Assembly (NCBI GenBank): GCA_038065915.1
Contig: JBBTPZ010000005.1
Location: 1-16,150, forward strand
Reading direction: 5' to 3'
Origin: VMGX01 sp038065915
Lineage (GTDB): Bacteria; Patescibacteriota; Minisyncoccia; Phycocordibacterales; 21-14-all-36-13
DNA length: 16,150 nt
Below are positions 5,650 to 11,626 of this stretch, piece by piece. Below the pieces are notes generated by a model, which worked only from the letters and a program-made list of their open reading frames with translations, ran no database searches and was not told the origin of the DNA. Both the position numbers and the translations under genes were made by a program. Position 1 is the first letter of the stretch; every line of letters begins with the position of its first letter.

Positions 5650-6075
5650 ATGGACCAAAACAAATTTGATATGTTAAAAACCGAGTTATTACTCACACAA
5701 CAACAGATGGATAAATACGACCAATTGTCCACCACAATTAAAACATGGGCTGTTACCCTGTGGGTCGCAAGTTCTGGGTGGGCATTACAAACAGATAAAA
5801 AGACAATTTTTGTATTGGGTATTATGTTGGTTGTAGTGTTTTGGTTTTTTGATGGTCTGAATAAAACATTTCGTACAAATTACAAAAAACGCCGCGACGA
5901 AGTGGTTGAAATATTGCGTGAGTTTTTTAACGACGGAAAAGTTAATAAAGATGTTCAAACACCACAACTACCGGCTTACAATTTACAAGGTCTTTTTGAA
6001 AATACAATCGCACCACACATTTCTATTCCATATTTATTTTTTATTATAGTTTCTATCGTTCTATTGTTTATATAA
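5650..6075 (+). CDS. Small integral membrane protein of unknown function
   Basis: The 141-aa protein begins with a charged amphipathic helix (residues 1-30, with a DKYDQL segment). Two closely spaced membrane segments follow (about 33-47 and 52-68), then a basic cytoplasmic-like region (74-100) and a C-terminal membrane segment (about 124-141). The tryptophan-rich stretch KTWAVTLWVASSGWAL is distinctive. The paired helices with a flanking coiled segment resemble 2TM effector-type proteins such as the SLATT group in general layout only; I cannot assign a family. It is transcribed alone, divergently from obg, and ends in a strong hairpin (6105-6136). The start is the only ATG near the -10 box; no Shine-Dalgarno site is present. 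Confidence 0.8.
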   Translation: MDQNKFDMLKTELLLTQQQMDKYDQLSTTIKTWAVTLWVASSGWALQTDKKTIFVLGIMLVVVFWFFDGLNKTFRTNYKKRRDEVVEILREFFNDGKVNKDVQTPQLPAYNLQGLFENTIAPHISIPYLFFIIVSIVLLFI

Positions 6076-6104
6076 AAATTTTTTGATTATTTTGTAACTA
6101 TTTT

Positions 6105-6136
6105 CTATCCCCCTATTCGCTACAATAGGGGGATAG
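6105..6136 (+). terminator. Family-A hairpin, terminator of the plus-strand membrane gene
   Basis: CTATCCCCCTATT (6105-6117) pairs perfectly over 13 bp with AATAGGGGGATAG (6124-6136) around loop CGCTAC, followed by TTTTT. It lies between convergent genes and has a T-tract only on the plus strand. It is the most perfect of four copies of this repeat. Confidence 0.8.
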
Positions 6137-6144
6137 TTTTTAAG

Positions 6145-6411
6145 CTAGAGAATGGATAGAATGTGTTTTATAAAAATGTCATTTTTGTTAATTATAAAAT
6201 AATATTGTTCCAAACCAACCTGTTCGTTTTCTACAAATTCATTGCTTTTCAAAACACTCAAGTGTTTTGATGTAGCATTGAAAGATAATTTTATTTGTTC
6301 GGCGATTTGCCCAACATTAGCTTTTGATTCTTTTGTTAAATAATGAATAATTTCTAGTCTGCGTCTATTTGCTAATGCTTTATATTTTCTTTCTACTTCA
6401 GAATATTTCAT
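6145..6411 (-). CDS. ArsR-type winged-helix transcriptional regulator
   Basis: The 88-aa protein is a compact winged helix-turn-helix: KYKALANRRRLEIIHYLT (residues 9-26), then the recognition unit VGQIAEQIKLSFNATSKHLSVLKSNEFV (33-60) and a wing (61-74). This is the ArsR/SmtB layout. No metal-binding cysteine pair is present, so the signal is not evident. I chose the ATG at 6411, which gives the usual family N-terminus. An in-frame ATG at 6435 would add eight residues but lies upstream of a perfect TATAAT at 6419-6424, only 7 nt before the chosen start. The mRNA may therefore be leaderless. Targets are unknown; the gene sits between a convergent membrane gene and the DUF5680 gene. Confidence 0.85.
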   Translation of the reverse strand: MKYSEVERKYKALANRRRLEIIHYLTKESKANVGQIAEQIKLSFNATSKHLSVLKSNEFVENEQVGLEQYYFIINKNDIFIKHILSIL

Positions 6412-6418
6412 ATTTAAT

Positions 6419-6424
6419 ATTATA
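6419..6424 (-). promoter_or_regulatory. -10 box of the ArsR-type gene
   Basis: TATAAT on the minus strand, 7 nt from the ATG at 6411, so transcription would begin at or next to the start codon. No clear -35 is seen. This decides the choice of start codon. Confidence 0.5.
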
Positions 6425-6463
6425 CAAAAATACATTATTAATAAAACTTTATGTGCCTATTAT

Positions 6464-6499
6464 TTCCATTCTCTAATTCCGTTGGATTAGAGAATGGAA
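6464..6499. repeat. Family-B hairpin, copy 1
   Basis: TTCCATTCTCTAAT (6464-6477) and its exact complement (6486-6499) enclose loop TCCGTTGG. The same core and loop recur at 7042-7069. It lies between the DUF5680 gene and the ArsR-type gene, upstream of the latter's -10 box. Confidence 0.75.
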
Positions 6500-6536
6500 T
6501 TTTGTGAAAAATTGTTTTGATAATTTTTTTATACGA

Positions 6537-6568
6537 CTATTCAATCATTTAGTTAAATGTTTGAATAG
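6537..6568. repeat. 15-bp hairpin after the DUF5680 gene
   Basis: CTATTCAATCATTTA (6537-6551) pairs with TAAATGTTTGAATAG (6554-6568) with one mismatch. It begins 4 nt after the DUF5680 stop on the minus strand but has no U-tract. It could still end transcripts or protect 3' ends; a degenerate relative occurs around 2938-2981. Confidence 0.5.
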
Positions 6569-6571
6569 AAA

Positions 6572-7033
6572 TTATTTTATAAGTCCACCGTGAAAAATGG
6601 CGTAATAAACGAGCTTTCCGCCTTTCAAAATTTCTTCTCTTCCCTCAAACCTATCAAGCCCACCGGAAATATTATTTTTATATTCATAATTTTCAATTTT
6701 AAAATTTTTTGGTCCGCGAACTGGAATTATGTCATCATAATCTTGAATAAGTGCTTTTCTTAAAAAAGTGTAAATGTCTTTCTCGTCTGCGTTTTCGTCC
6801 ACAACATGTCCGTTATAGTTCATACTCCAAATTGGTTTTTCTCTTTCATACACAATTTCTTCGCCAATAAAATTTGTTTTACCAAAATATGTATCGTGAT
6901 ATAAAAATTTTCCATCCGTATATTCGTAATCTTTTGAATTGGGTCGTTGTGAAATAACCTTTTTTGCTGTTTCGGAAGCATAAGTATTTTTCTTCGCTGT
7001 TTTTAAAAAATTTGTAAGTTTATTGAGGTTCAT
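6572..7033 (-). CDS. DUF5680 domain-containing protein
   Basis: The 153-aa protein matches my memory of the DUF5680 family along its whole length. Landmarks: LTNFLKTAKKNTYAS (residues 6-20), SQRPNSKDYEY (28-38), LYHDTYFG (44-51), FIGEEIVY (55-62), PIWSMNYNG (67-75), VRGP (105-108), YEYKN (116-120), RFEGREEI (128-135) and YAIFHGGLI (144-152). Its function is unknown. No membrane segment or signal is present, so it should be cytoplasmic. Hairpin copy B2 (7042-7069) ends 8 nt upstream of the ATG, so its arm lies close to the ribosome-binding region and could affect initiation. The first 16 codons are duplicated at 8115-8162. Confidence 0.88.
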   Translation of the reverse strand: MNLNKLTNFLKTAKKNTYASETAKKVISQRPNSKDYEYTDGKFLYHDTYFGKTNFIGEEIVYEREKPIWSMNYNGHVVDENADEKDIYTFLRKALIQDYDDIIPVRGPKNFKIENYEYKNNISGGLDRFEGREEILKGGKLVYYAIFHGGLIK

Positions 7034-7041
7034 AAGTTTTC

Positions 7042-7069
7042 ATTCTCTAATTCCGTTGGATTAGAGAAT
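7042..7069. repeat. Family-B hairpin, copy 2
   Basis: ATTCTCTAAT (7042-7051) and ATTAGAGAAT (7060-7069) enclose the same loop TCCGTTGG as copy 1. It lies immediately upstream of the DUF5680 start codon. Confidence 0.75.
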
Positions 7070-7091
7070 AGAGATTATTTTAATTTTCTAA

Positions 7092-7123
7092 TTATCCCCC
7101 TATTCGCTACAATTAGGGGATAG
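7092..7123. repeat. Family-A hairpin, copy 3
   Basis: TTATCCCCCTATTCGCTACA followed by ATTAGGGGATAG. The ends pair (TATCCCC/GGGGATA) with an imperfect middle around the invariant TATTCGCTACAAT. It follows the membrane gene ending at 7137 but lacks a U-tract on the minus strand. Confidence 0.7.
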
Positions 7124-7136
7124 ATTTTGTGTGGGA

Positions 7137-7871
7137 TTATTTCATAAGATTAACAACTTTCTCAAAAAAATTAGTTCTCTCTCTTTCTTCTTTTATATTA
7201 TTATCCCAAATATCAAACACTTCTTTACAAGTGGAAGAATATTTTGTGTTCTCAATCAAATCACACCTTTCTTTATTTCCACTTCTGTAAATAACCGCAG
7301 AAATACAAGTTTCCTTATCAGTATAACCCCAAAAATCTTTTCTATCTTCTACAACTGTATCCTGTAATAAATCACAAATCGAAATATCTTCTTTTGAATA
7401 AGCCACCCCGTGTATACAGCTGTTAATTTCTAAACCAACATTATTATTATAACAATCTTTGATGTTTGAATTTTTTATAAATTTTAATTGTATACATTCG
7501 TTTTTATTTTCCTGATTATTTGACCAAAAACATACATAGCCATTATGGACCAAATATTGTTTGCTCATAATCAAAAACGGAGAAATTATTATGATAACAG
7601 AAATTACAATTATTGACGGGGAAATTATTTCTGTCCACCATGTTGGTGTTTTGATTTTAAAAAATTTTGTTGTTGATGATAATATAAACAATCCAAATAA
7701 AAATATAAACGGCCATGGGTATATCAAAACAATATTAGATGAATCCTCTATCAAAAAATTTGGAAACAGTGCGGTGATATTTAAAAATAAACTAGTTATA
7801 ACCAAACAAAAAAATGGATAAGATAAAAGTGAGTAATAAATTATTTTTATATTTTTTAATATATCTGTCAA
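7137..7871 (-). CDS. Membrane protein with Cys-rich outer domain, unknown function
   Basis: The N-terminal part has three hydrophobic segments (about residues 12-36, 46-64 and 83-106). A soluble region of about 135 residues follows with many cysteines (113, 124, 139, 148, 166 and more) in repeats like 'dIsiCdll...dkeTCisavIyr' (about 163-235). That spacing is common in small repeat proteins of Patescibacteria, as I recall. No ATG exists before residue 100, so the start is a TTG: 7871 gives the longest form and overlaps the upstream gene by 80 nt in another frame; later TTG codons are possible. Overlap and codon choice leave open a start further in, or a frameshift joining the two genes. Function unknown. 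Confidence 0.65.
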   Translation of the reverse strand: MTDILKNIKIIYYSLLSYPFFCLVITSLFLNITALFPNFLIEDSSNIVLIYPWPFIFLFGLFILSSTTKFFKIKTPTWWTEIISPSIIVISVIIIISPFLIMSKQYLVHNGYVCFWSNNQENKNECIQLKFIKNSNIKDCYNNNVGLEINSCIHGVAYSKEDISICDLLQDTVVEDRKDFWGYTDKETCISAVIYRSGNKERCDLIENTKYSSTCKEVFDIWDNNIKEERERTNFFEKVVNLMK

Positions 7872-8103
7872 ATAAAAATTTTGACAAAGAAAGAACTACC
7901 AAGAAAATAAATAAATAGGGCAACATAAAAAATAATCCAAAACCAAACAAAAACAACCCACCACTATCAACCATACCCAATGGTTCGGAAAGATAACGCA
8001 TGGCTAAAAATATTAAAACCGTCATTAAAATAAAAATTTTTAAAAGAGTTAAATACCATGACGAATATTTTATCTCGATGTTTTTTAGTTTTTTGATTTC
8101 CAT
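7792..8103 (-). CDS. Small multi-spanning membrane protein, unknown function
   Basis: The 103-aa protein has a short basic N-terminus and hydrophobic segments at about residues 19-36, 48-74 and 88-102, with lysine-rich loops between. I do not recognise it. Its ATG overlaps the end of the 25-codon open frame at 8085-8162, and its 3' end overlaps the next membrane gene by up to 80 nt. The three frames are therefore probably read from one mRNA, with coupled translation. The very hydrophobic C-terminus lies in the overlap. Confidence 0.65.
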   Translation of the reverse strand: MEIKKLKNIEIKYSSWYLTLLKIFILMTVLIFLAMRYLSEPLGMVDSGGLFLFGFGLFFMLPYLFIFLVVLSLSKFLFDRYIKKYKNNLLLTFILSIFLFGYN

Positions 8104-8162
8104 AATTTATTCTTATTTTTCTTCGCTGTTTTTAAAAAATTTGTGAGTTTATTAAGATTCAT
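8085..8162 (-). pseudogene. 25-codon remnant duplicating the 5' end of the DUF5680 gene
   Basis: ATG-initiated open frame of 25 codons, MNLNKLTNFLKTAKKN followed by KNKLWKSKN and a stop. The first 16 residues are identical to those of the DUF5680 protein (7033 down). The 48 nt differ at only three sites, all third-position and synonymous. Similarity ends abruptly at codon 17. It overlaps the start of the 103-aa membrane gene, so it may now act as a leader peptide or simply be a truncated duplicate whose body was replaced by the membrane genes. Confidence 0.7.
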
Positions 8163-8209
8163 TTTATTTTTTTTAAATAAGAAATGGAATATTTTAAATT
8201 TTTAAAAAT

Positions 8210-8554
8210 TTATCTGAGTTTATCTCCAAGATTTACAAAACTATTTTTAGGCTCAATAAGCACCCAGCCATCACCTGAATTATTTCTAAAACCCAATGTT
8301 AAAACCTCTGAAGAAAATGACCCTATTCGTTTCGGTGGAAAATTAACCACACAACACACAAGTGAGTTTAATAATTCTTTTTTTGTGTGTGCACCAACGG
8401 CTTGAACACTTGATTGTTTAATCCCAATTTCATCCCCAAAATCAATTTTTAATTTGTAAGCTGGTTTATGTGCTTCTGGAAAATCTAAAATTTCAATAAT
8501 TTTTCCAACTTTAATATCTACTTTTTCAAAATCATCCCAAGTAATTTGATTCAT
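8210..8554 (-). CDS. csaA: CsaA-like tRNA-binding domain protein
   Basis: The 114-aa protein is a stand-alone OB-fold of the tRNA-binding type found in CsaA and in the C-terminus of methionyl-tRNA synthetase. Diagnostic segments: DFEKVDIKVGKIIEI (residues 8-22), FPEAHKPAYKLKIDFG (25-40), GIKQSSVQ (44-51), VVNFPPKRIGSFSSEVLTLGF (69-89) and the C-terminal VNLGDKL (107-113). CsaA-type proteins bind tRNA and have been linked to export chaperoning. Length is normal for the family. It lies 49 nt downstream of tRNA-Gln. The start at 8554 gives the expected N-terminus; no Shine-Dalgarno site is visible. Confidence 0.9.
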   Translation of the reverse strand: MNQITWDDFEKVDIKVGKIIEILDFPEAHKPAYKLKIDFGDEIGIKQSSVQAVGAHTKKELLNSLVCCVVNFPPKRIGSFSSEVLTLGFRNNSGDGWVLIEPKNSFVNLGDKLR

Positions 8555-8603
8555 AAGTTTTTATTTAAAAATTTCGCTTGTTTACACTGAACTTGCCGAA
8601 GTG

Positions 8604-8674
8604 CTGGGGGATAGGGACTCGAACCCCAATACCTTGCGCCAAAGGCAAGTGTCCTACCATTAGACGATCCCCCA
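8604..8674 (-). tRNA. tRNA-Gln (anticodon UUG)
   Basis: Minus-strand cloverleaf of 71 nt. Acceptor TGGGGGA/TCCCCCA with U1-A72 and discriminator G73 (typical of tRNA-Gln), D-arm GTC/GAC, anticodon stem CTTGC/GCAAG with loop CTTTGGC (anticodon TTG), T-arm TGGGG/CCCTA with loop TTCGAGT. CCA is not encoded; GCAC follows. It lies between dnaX and the csaA-like gene on the same strand. Confidence 0.95.
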
Positions 8675-8683
8675 AATTCACTG

Positions 8684-8706
8684 AATCACTAAATCACTAA
8701 ATCACA
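8684..8706. repeat. Short tandem repeat AATCACTA
   Basis: About three units of AATCACTA lie between dnaX and tRNA-Gln. A related fragment, AAATCACTAAAT, occurs at 2737-2748. No function is evident. Confidence 0.5.
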
Positions 8707-8717
8707 AAAACATAAAT

Positions 8718-9752
8718 CTACTCTTTTTGAATCAGTTTTACCAGAGCCAACTCCACAGGCAATTGTGCAACCACCGACTTCCCCACCTGATTATAAACAT
8801 CTATAAATTCTTTCAAAACAGATGATTTTATATTTGTTTCTTTATCGTCTGCAATTTTTTTCAAAAAATTATAGTCCTCTTCGTTAACTTCATCTTTAAT
8901 TTCCTTGCTCATTTCTTTTGAAAATCTGAGAAGTAAAATCATTCTCAATTTGTGAAGAAGAAGTTTTACAAAAATTTTCATATCTATATTATTATTGACC
9001 GCTTCATTTACAGATTTAAGGGCATCACTTAATTTTTCTTCATTTATATTTTTTATTAAATCATTCACAAGTTCCCCTCTGGGCGCTCCGGTTATTTTTT
9101 CCACTTCTTCAACACTTATTTTTTTGTCATCAGATGACCTTATTATTTTTTGCAAAATTCCTATCGCATCTCTAAACGAACCATCGCCTAAAAGCGCGAT
9201 TAAATCTGAAGATGACGGGTCAAGTGTAAAACCTTCTTTCTTAGTAATTTTTTCTATATTTTCTTTTATAATCGTCTGATTTGGTTTTTTAAATTGATAA
9301 ACTTCGCATCTTGAAATAACGGTATCTGGAAGTTTGTGCATTTCCGTTGTCGCCAAAATAAAAATCGCATACCCTGGCGGTTCTTCAAGAGTTTTAAGAA
9401 GCGCATTAAATGCTTCCTTTGTGAGCATGTGAACTTCATCAATTATGTAAACTTTATATGGTGATTCAAAAGGAAGTGTATTAATTGATTCACGAAGTTC
9501 GCGAATATCATCAATCCCACGATTTGAAGCTGCATCAATTTCATAAAGATCATTTCCTTTGCATCCAATTTCACGAGCCAAAATTCTTGCGACGCTTGTC
9601 TTCCCTGTTCCGCGACTTCCTGCAAATAAATAAGCATGCGAAATTGAGCCGTTTTTGATTGTTCCTTCAATAACATCAGTTATGTGTTTCTGGCCTAACA
9701 CATTCTTAAATTTTTCAGGGCGATATTTACGATATAATGCGATTTCAGACAT
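8718..9752 (-). CDS. dnaX: DNA polymerase III subunit gamma/tau, short form without zinc module
   Basis: Clamp-loader ATPase that loads the sliding clamp for the replicative polymerase. From the ATG at 9752 it has 344 residues: LYRKYRP (6-12), Walker A GSRGTGKT (45-52), DAASNRGIDDIRELR (73-87), Walker B with IIDEVHML (103-110), NALLKTLEEPP (116-126), sensor 1 ATTE (134-137), SRC finger (147-149), sensor 2 region GDGSFRDAI (189-197) and the collar domain to the end. The zinc-binding cysteine module usual between Walker A and DAASN is missing: only Cys64 remains in AREIGCKGNDLYEIDAASN. There is no tau-specific tail. An ATG at 9770 would add six residues, but it lies upstream of the TATAAT at 9759-9764, so 9752 is preferred. 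tRNA-Gln follows on the same strand. Confidence 0.95.
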   Translation of the reverse strand: MSEIALYRKYRPEKFKNVLGQKHITDVIEGTIKNGSISHAYLFAGSRGTGKTSVARILAREIGCKGNDLYEIDAASNRGIDDIRELRESINTLPFESPYKVYIIDEVHMLTKEAFNALLKTLEEPPGYAIFILATTEMHKLPDTVISRCEVYQFKKPNQTIIKENIEKITKKEGFTLDPSSSDLIALLGDGSFRDAIGILQKIIRSSDDKKISVEEVEKITGAPRGELVNDLIKNINEEKLSDALKSVNEAVNNNIDMKIFVKLLLHKLRMILLLRFSKEMSKEIKDEVNEEDYNFLKKIADDKETNIKSSVLKEFIDVYNQVGKSVVAQLPVELALVKLIQKE

Positions 9753-9754
9753 TC

Positions 9755-9779
9755 TTAGATTATATTTCATATAATCTAA
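9755..9779. repeat. 11-bp inverted repeat overlapping the dnaX promoter
   Basis: TTAGATTATAT (9755-9765) and ATATAATCTAA (9769-9779) are exact complements with a TTC spacer. One arm contains the dnaX -10 box. It could be a regulator's operator or a chance AT-rich palindrome. Confidence 0.5.
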
Positions 9780-9786
9780 AACTCAA
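9759..9786 (-). promoter_or_regulatory. Promoter of dnaX
   Basis: On the minus strand TTGAGT (9781-9786), a 16-nt spacer and a perfect TATAAT (9759-9764), which ends 6 nt before the ATG at 9752. This predicts a leaderless mRNA. Confidence 0.55.
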
Positions 9787-9830
9787 AACGCAAATGTTAA
9801 AATTTAAAACCACAATTTAAAACTTAAAAA

Positions 9831-9862
9831 CTATCCCCCTATTCGCTACAATTAGGGGATAG
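9831..9862. repeat. Family-A hairpin, copy 4
   Basis: CTATCCCCCTATTCGCTACA followed by ATTAGGGGATAG. Ends CTATCCCC/GGGGATAG pair around the invariant TATTCGCTACAAT. It has T-rich flanks on both strands, so it could terminate either way. It lies in the gene-free stretch 9780-10083 upstream of dnaX. Confidence 0.7.
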
Positions 9863-9975
9863 ATTTTTAAACAAATAAAAAATACCACAGCCCCACTTTC
9901 TTATAACAAATTATAAATCTTACTTTAAATTTCGTAACTCTTTTTCACTTTTGTAACACTTTATTTTTTGTAGAA

Positions 9976-10015
9976 AAGTGGAGCTGGATCCTCAAAAAAT
10001 ATAGTCGCTCCACTT
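9976..10015. repeat. Long-loop stem in a gene-free stretch
   Basis: AAGTGGAGC (9976-9984) and GCTCCACTT (10007-10015) form a perfect 9-bp stem around a 22-nt loop. There is no matching terminator tract. It lies between the 117-aa gene's terminator and copy 4 of the family-A hairpin. I see no coding frame in 9780-10083, and the role of this stem is unknown. Confidence 0.45.
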
Positions 10016-10036
10016 CTTATTTTTTGGGAAATAAAA

Positions 10037-10058
10037 AAGCCGATTATAAAATCGGCTT
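10037..10058 (-). terminator. Terminator of the 117-aa gene
   Basis: AAGCCGATT (10037-10045) and AATCGGCTT (10050-10058) form a 9-bp stem with a 4-nt loop. On the minus strand six T residues follow from the stem base. It lies 26 nt after the stop at 10084. Confidence 0.8.
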
Positions 10059-10083
10059 AAAAATTTACTAACCATAGTGCTTA

Positions 10084-10437
10084 TTAATAGTGTTTATCAA
10101 CTATCTGACTGGGGGGGTCTGGTACAATTGGCTTTTCTTCTGAAAAACCAAAAAGATACTCGTTCCATGTAATTTGTTTGAAATATTCACTTCTTACCAA
10201 ACCATTTAAATATTCCTCTCGTCCTTTTTTGTTCTTTATTGAATCAAGACGTTTACGAATCTCATCGGTCATATGTGGCATGTTTCTTACATACTCCTTT
10301 TCATCGTCTGTGAGTTCAGACCACCTTAGTTCAAAAGTAAGAAAACGCTGTAATTTTTTTATCTTCTCAATTCGTTCTTTATCAACAAATTGATTGATAT
10401 ACTGTCGAATTGTCTCAACAATTTCCTCTAGTTTCAT
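10084..10437 (-). CDS. Hypothetical 117-aa protein
   Basis: I do not recognise it. It is charged and mostly helical (residues 1-100), with no membrane segment or signal peptide. It has an aromatic patch YFKQITWNEYLFGF (85-98) and a proline-rich end EKPIVPDPPSQ (101-111). It has one of the clearest expression setups in the window: promoter TTGACA-N16-TATTCT (10485-10512), a GAGG ribosome site 8 nt before the ATG and a proper terminator (10037-10058). It is therefore very likely a real, independently expressed gene. The IS element stops 3 bp short of its -35 box. Confidence 0.8.
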   Translation of the reverse strand: MKLEEIVETIRQYINQFVDKERIEKIKKLQRFLTFELRWSELTDDEKEYVRNMPHMTDEIRKRLDSIKNKKGREEYLNGLVRSEYFKQITWNEYLFGFSEEKPIVPDPPSQIVDKHY

Positions 10438-10484
10438 TTGTTTGCCTCGTTTAAATGTTAAAAAAATGTGTTTATCTACTTTTC

Positions 10485-10512
10485 AGAATACAGGAAATTC
10501 AAAAAATGTCAA
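10485..10512 (-). promoter_or_regulatory. Promoter of the 117-aa gene
   Basis: On the minus strand a perfect TTGACA (10507-10512), a 16-nt spacer and TATTCT (10485-10490). The TGA within this -35 box would have been the stop codon of dus before the IS inserted. Confidence 0.65.
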
Positions 10513-10515
10513 TTT

Positions 10516-10544
10516 TTAGTTAAGTCACGCACATTTTGGACACG
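10516..10544. repeat. IS terminal inverted repeat, transposase 3' end
   Basis: 29 bp, exact complement of 11598-11626. It encodes the transposase C-terminus PCPKCA and its TGA stop. Confidence 0.93.
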
Positions 10545-11547
10545 GAATATGGCTTAAATTAATAATATTTTGATAATCTCTTAAAATTTTCTTATCCACC
10601 CATTTTTGAACAGAGGTTTGTCCGTGTAGTTTTCTCTGAAGTTTGGTTTTTAATCTAAATTGGGTTAATTCGGTTGTATAAGCAAATGCAATTTCGTGTG
10701 GAGTTCTTTGTATTGGATCGGATCTTAACCTTTTTCGTTTATTGTGAAATTCTGTGTAGTTATCAACAACTCTCTGCCATTCTTTAATATCTCTGAATCC
10801 GTTTTGATAAATAATATCTTGATTCAGATTTCTGTGAAATGACTCCACTGGCCAATTTTCTTGGGGACATCCGCTTGTTATGTAATCTATTCTAATATTA
10901 TTCTTCAAACAGAATGTCCTTAGCAGAATACTTTTGTGTGCTTGTGCATTATCACAGCGAAGTATTTTAGGATATCTGTTATATTTATGTTTAATATATC
11001 TTAATCCTTTAACAATGTCGTATCTATTTATTCTGTGATCTAAAACTACTGATTTTATGTCAAAATATGATGATTCATCAATGAAATTAAGTATATATGT
11101 GTCTCTTGGTTTATTTCTTGTGAACTCAACATCATCAAAACATACGACATCTAAAAACTTCTCTGCTTTTGGTCTAATATGATAATATCTTTTCTTTATT
11201 CTGATTAATGAATTTAGTTTCTGTCTTTTCAATACTGATTTGACTCCTGATTCGCTCATTATATATCTTTCTTTTTCTTCCAGGTTCTCTACTATTCTCA
11301 TTGGAGAGTTCTTTGTTTTGTCTCCACTCATACGATATTCCTCTATTGTTTTTTCAATATTCTCTGGAGTTTTATTCCATACCGTATTCGGAGCTTTGTT
11401 TTTATTCTCTCCATTATTCTTTTTCCATTCATAATATGTGCTTCTTGAAATGTTTAACTTGATTAATTCTCTTCTTTTATCTTTTGATATTTCTACTTGA
11501 TTAATAATGTTTTTCTTTTGATATGTTTCGTATATTTGATATTTCAT
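10525..11547 (-). CDS. DDE transposase, rve integrase core (IS481/IS3-like)
   Basis: Catalyses cut-and-join of the surrounding IS. The 340-aa protein starts with a helix-turn-helix (about residues 20-44, ELIKLNISRSTYYEWKKN), then a linker and a second HTH-like part (62-115). The RNase H-like core has catalytic Asp139 in CFDDVEF, Asp199 in RCDNAQAH and Glu235 in NWPVESFHRNL. Asp199 and Glu235 are separated by 35 residues, the D-D-35-E spacing of the IS3/IS481 groups. The C-terminal CPKC pair is unusual and is encoded within the terminal inverted repeat. It is a single reading frame without the IS3-type frameshift, favouring IS481-like. It appears intact. The start is the ATG at 11547. Confidence 0.93.
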   Translation of the reverse strand: MKYQIYETYQKKNIINQVEISKDKRRELIKLNISRSTYYEWKKNNGENKNKAPNTVWNKTPENIEKTIEEYRMSGDKTKNSPMRIVENLEEKERYIMSESGVKSVLKRQKLNSLIRIKKRYYHIRPKAEKFLDVVCFDDVEFTRNKPRDTYILNFIDESSYFDIKSVVLDHRINRYDIVKGLRYIKHKYNRYPKILRCDNAQAHKSILLRTFCLKNNIRIDYITSGCPQENWPVESFHRNLNQDIIYQNGFRDIKEWQRVVDNYTEFHNKRKRLRSDPIQRTPHEIAFAYTTELTQFRLKTKLQRKLHGQTSVQKWVDKKILRDYQNIINLSHIPCPKCA

Positions 11548-11597
11548 ATGATGACACGAGGTTTAATTGTTTTAATAACAACATTCTATACCTTTTT

Positions 11598-11626
11598 CGT
11601 GTCCAAAATGTGCGTGACTTAACTAA
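11598..11626. repeat. IS terminal inverted repeat, dus-proximal
   Basis: 29 bp, exact complement of 10516-10544. Its outer CTA (11623-11625) is the TAG stop codon now used by dus. Confidence 0.93.

Larger units (their letters stand above)
10516..11626 (-). mobile_element. Complete single-ORF insertion sequence (IS481/IS3-like)
   Basis: A 1111-bp element bounded by perfect 29-bp inverted repeats: 10516-10544 (TTAGTTAAGTCACGCACATT, then TTGGACACG) and the exact complement 11598-11626. One DDE transposase fills it. TTT flanks both ends (10513-10515, 11627-11629) and may be a 3-bp target duplication, although runs of T make this uncertain. Perfect ends and an intact transposase point to recent insertion. 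Target: the last codons of dus. Confidence 0.93.

Noticed and set aside
9443..9676. 77-codon minus-strand frame inside dnaX
   Set aside because: It is an alternative frame of the conserved ATPase domain with no independent start signal.
11598..11626. dus disrupted by the IS element
   Set aside because: The reconstructed junction gives the same last codons, and protein length is normal for the family.
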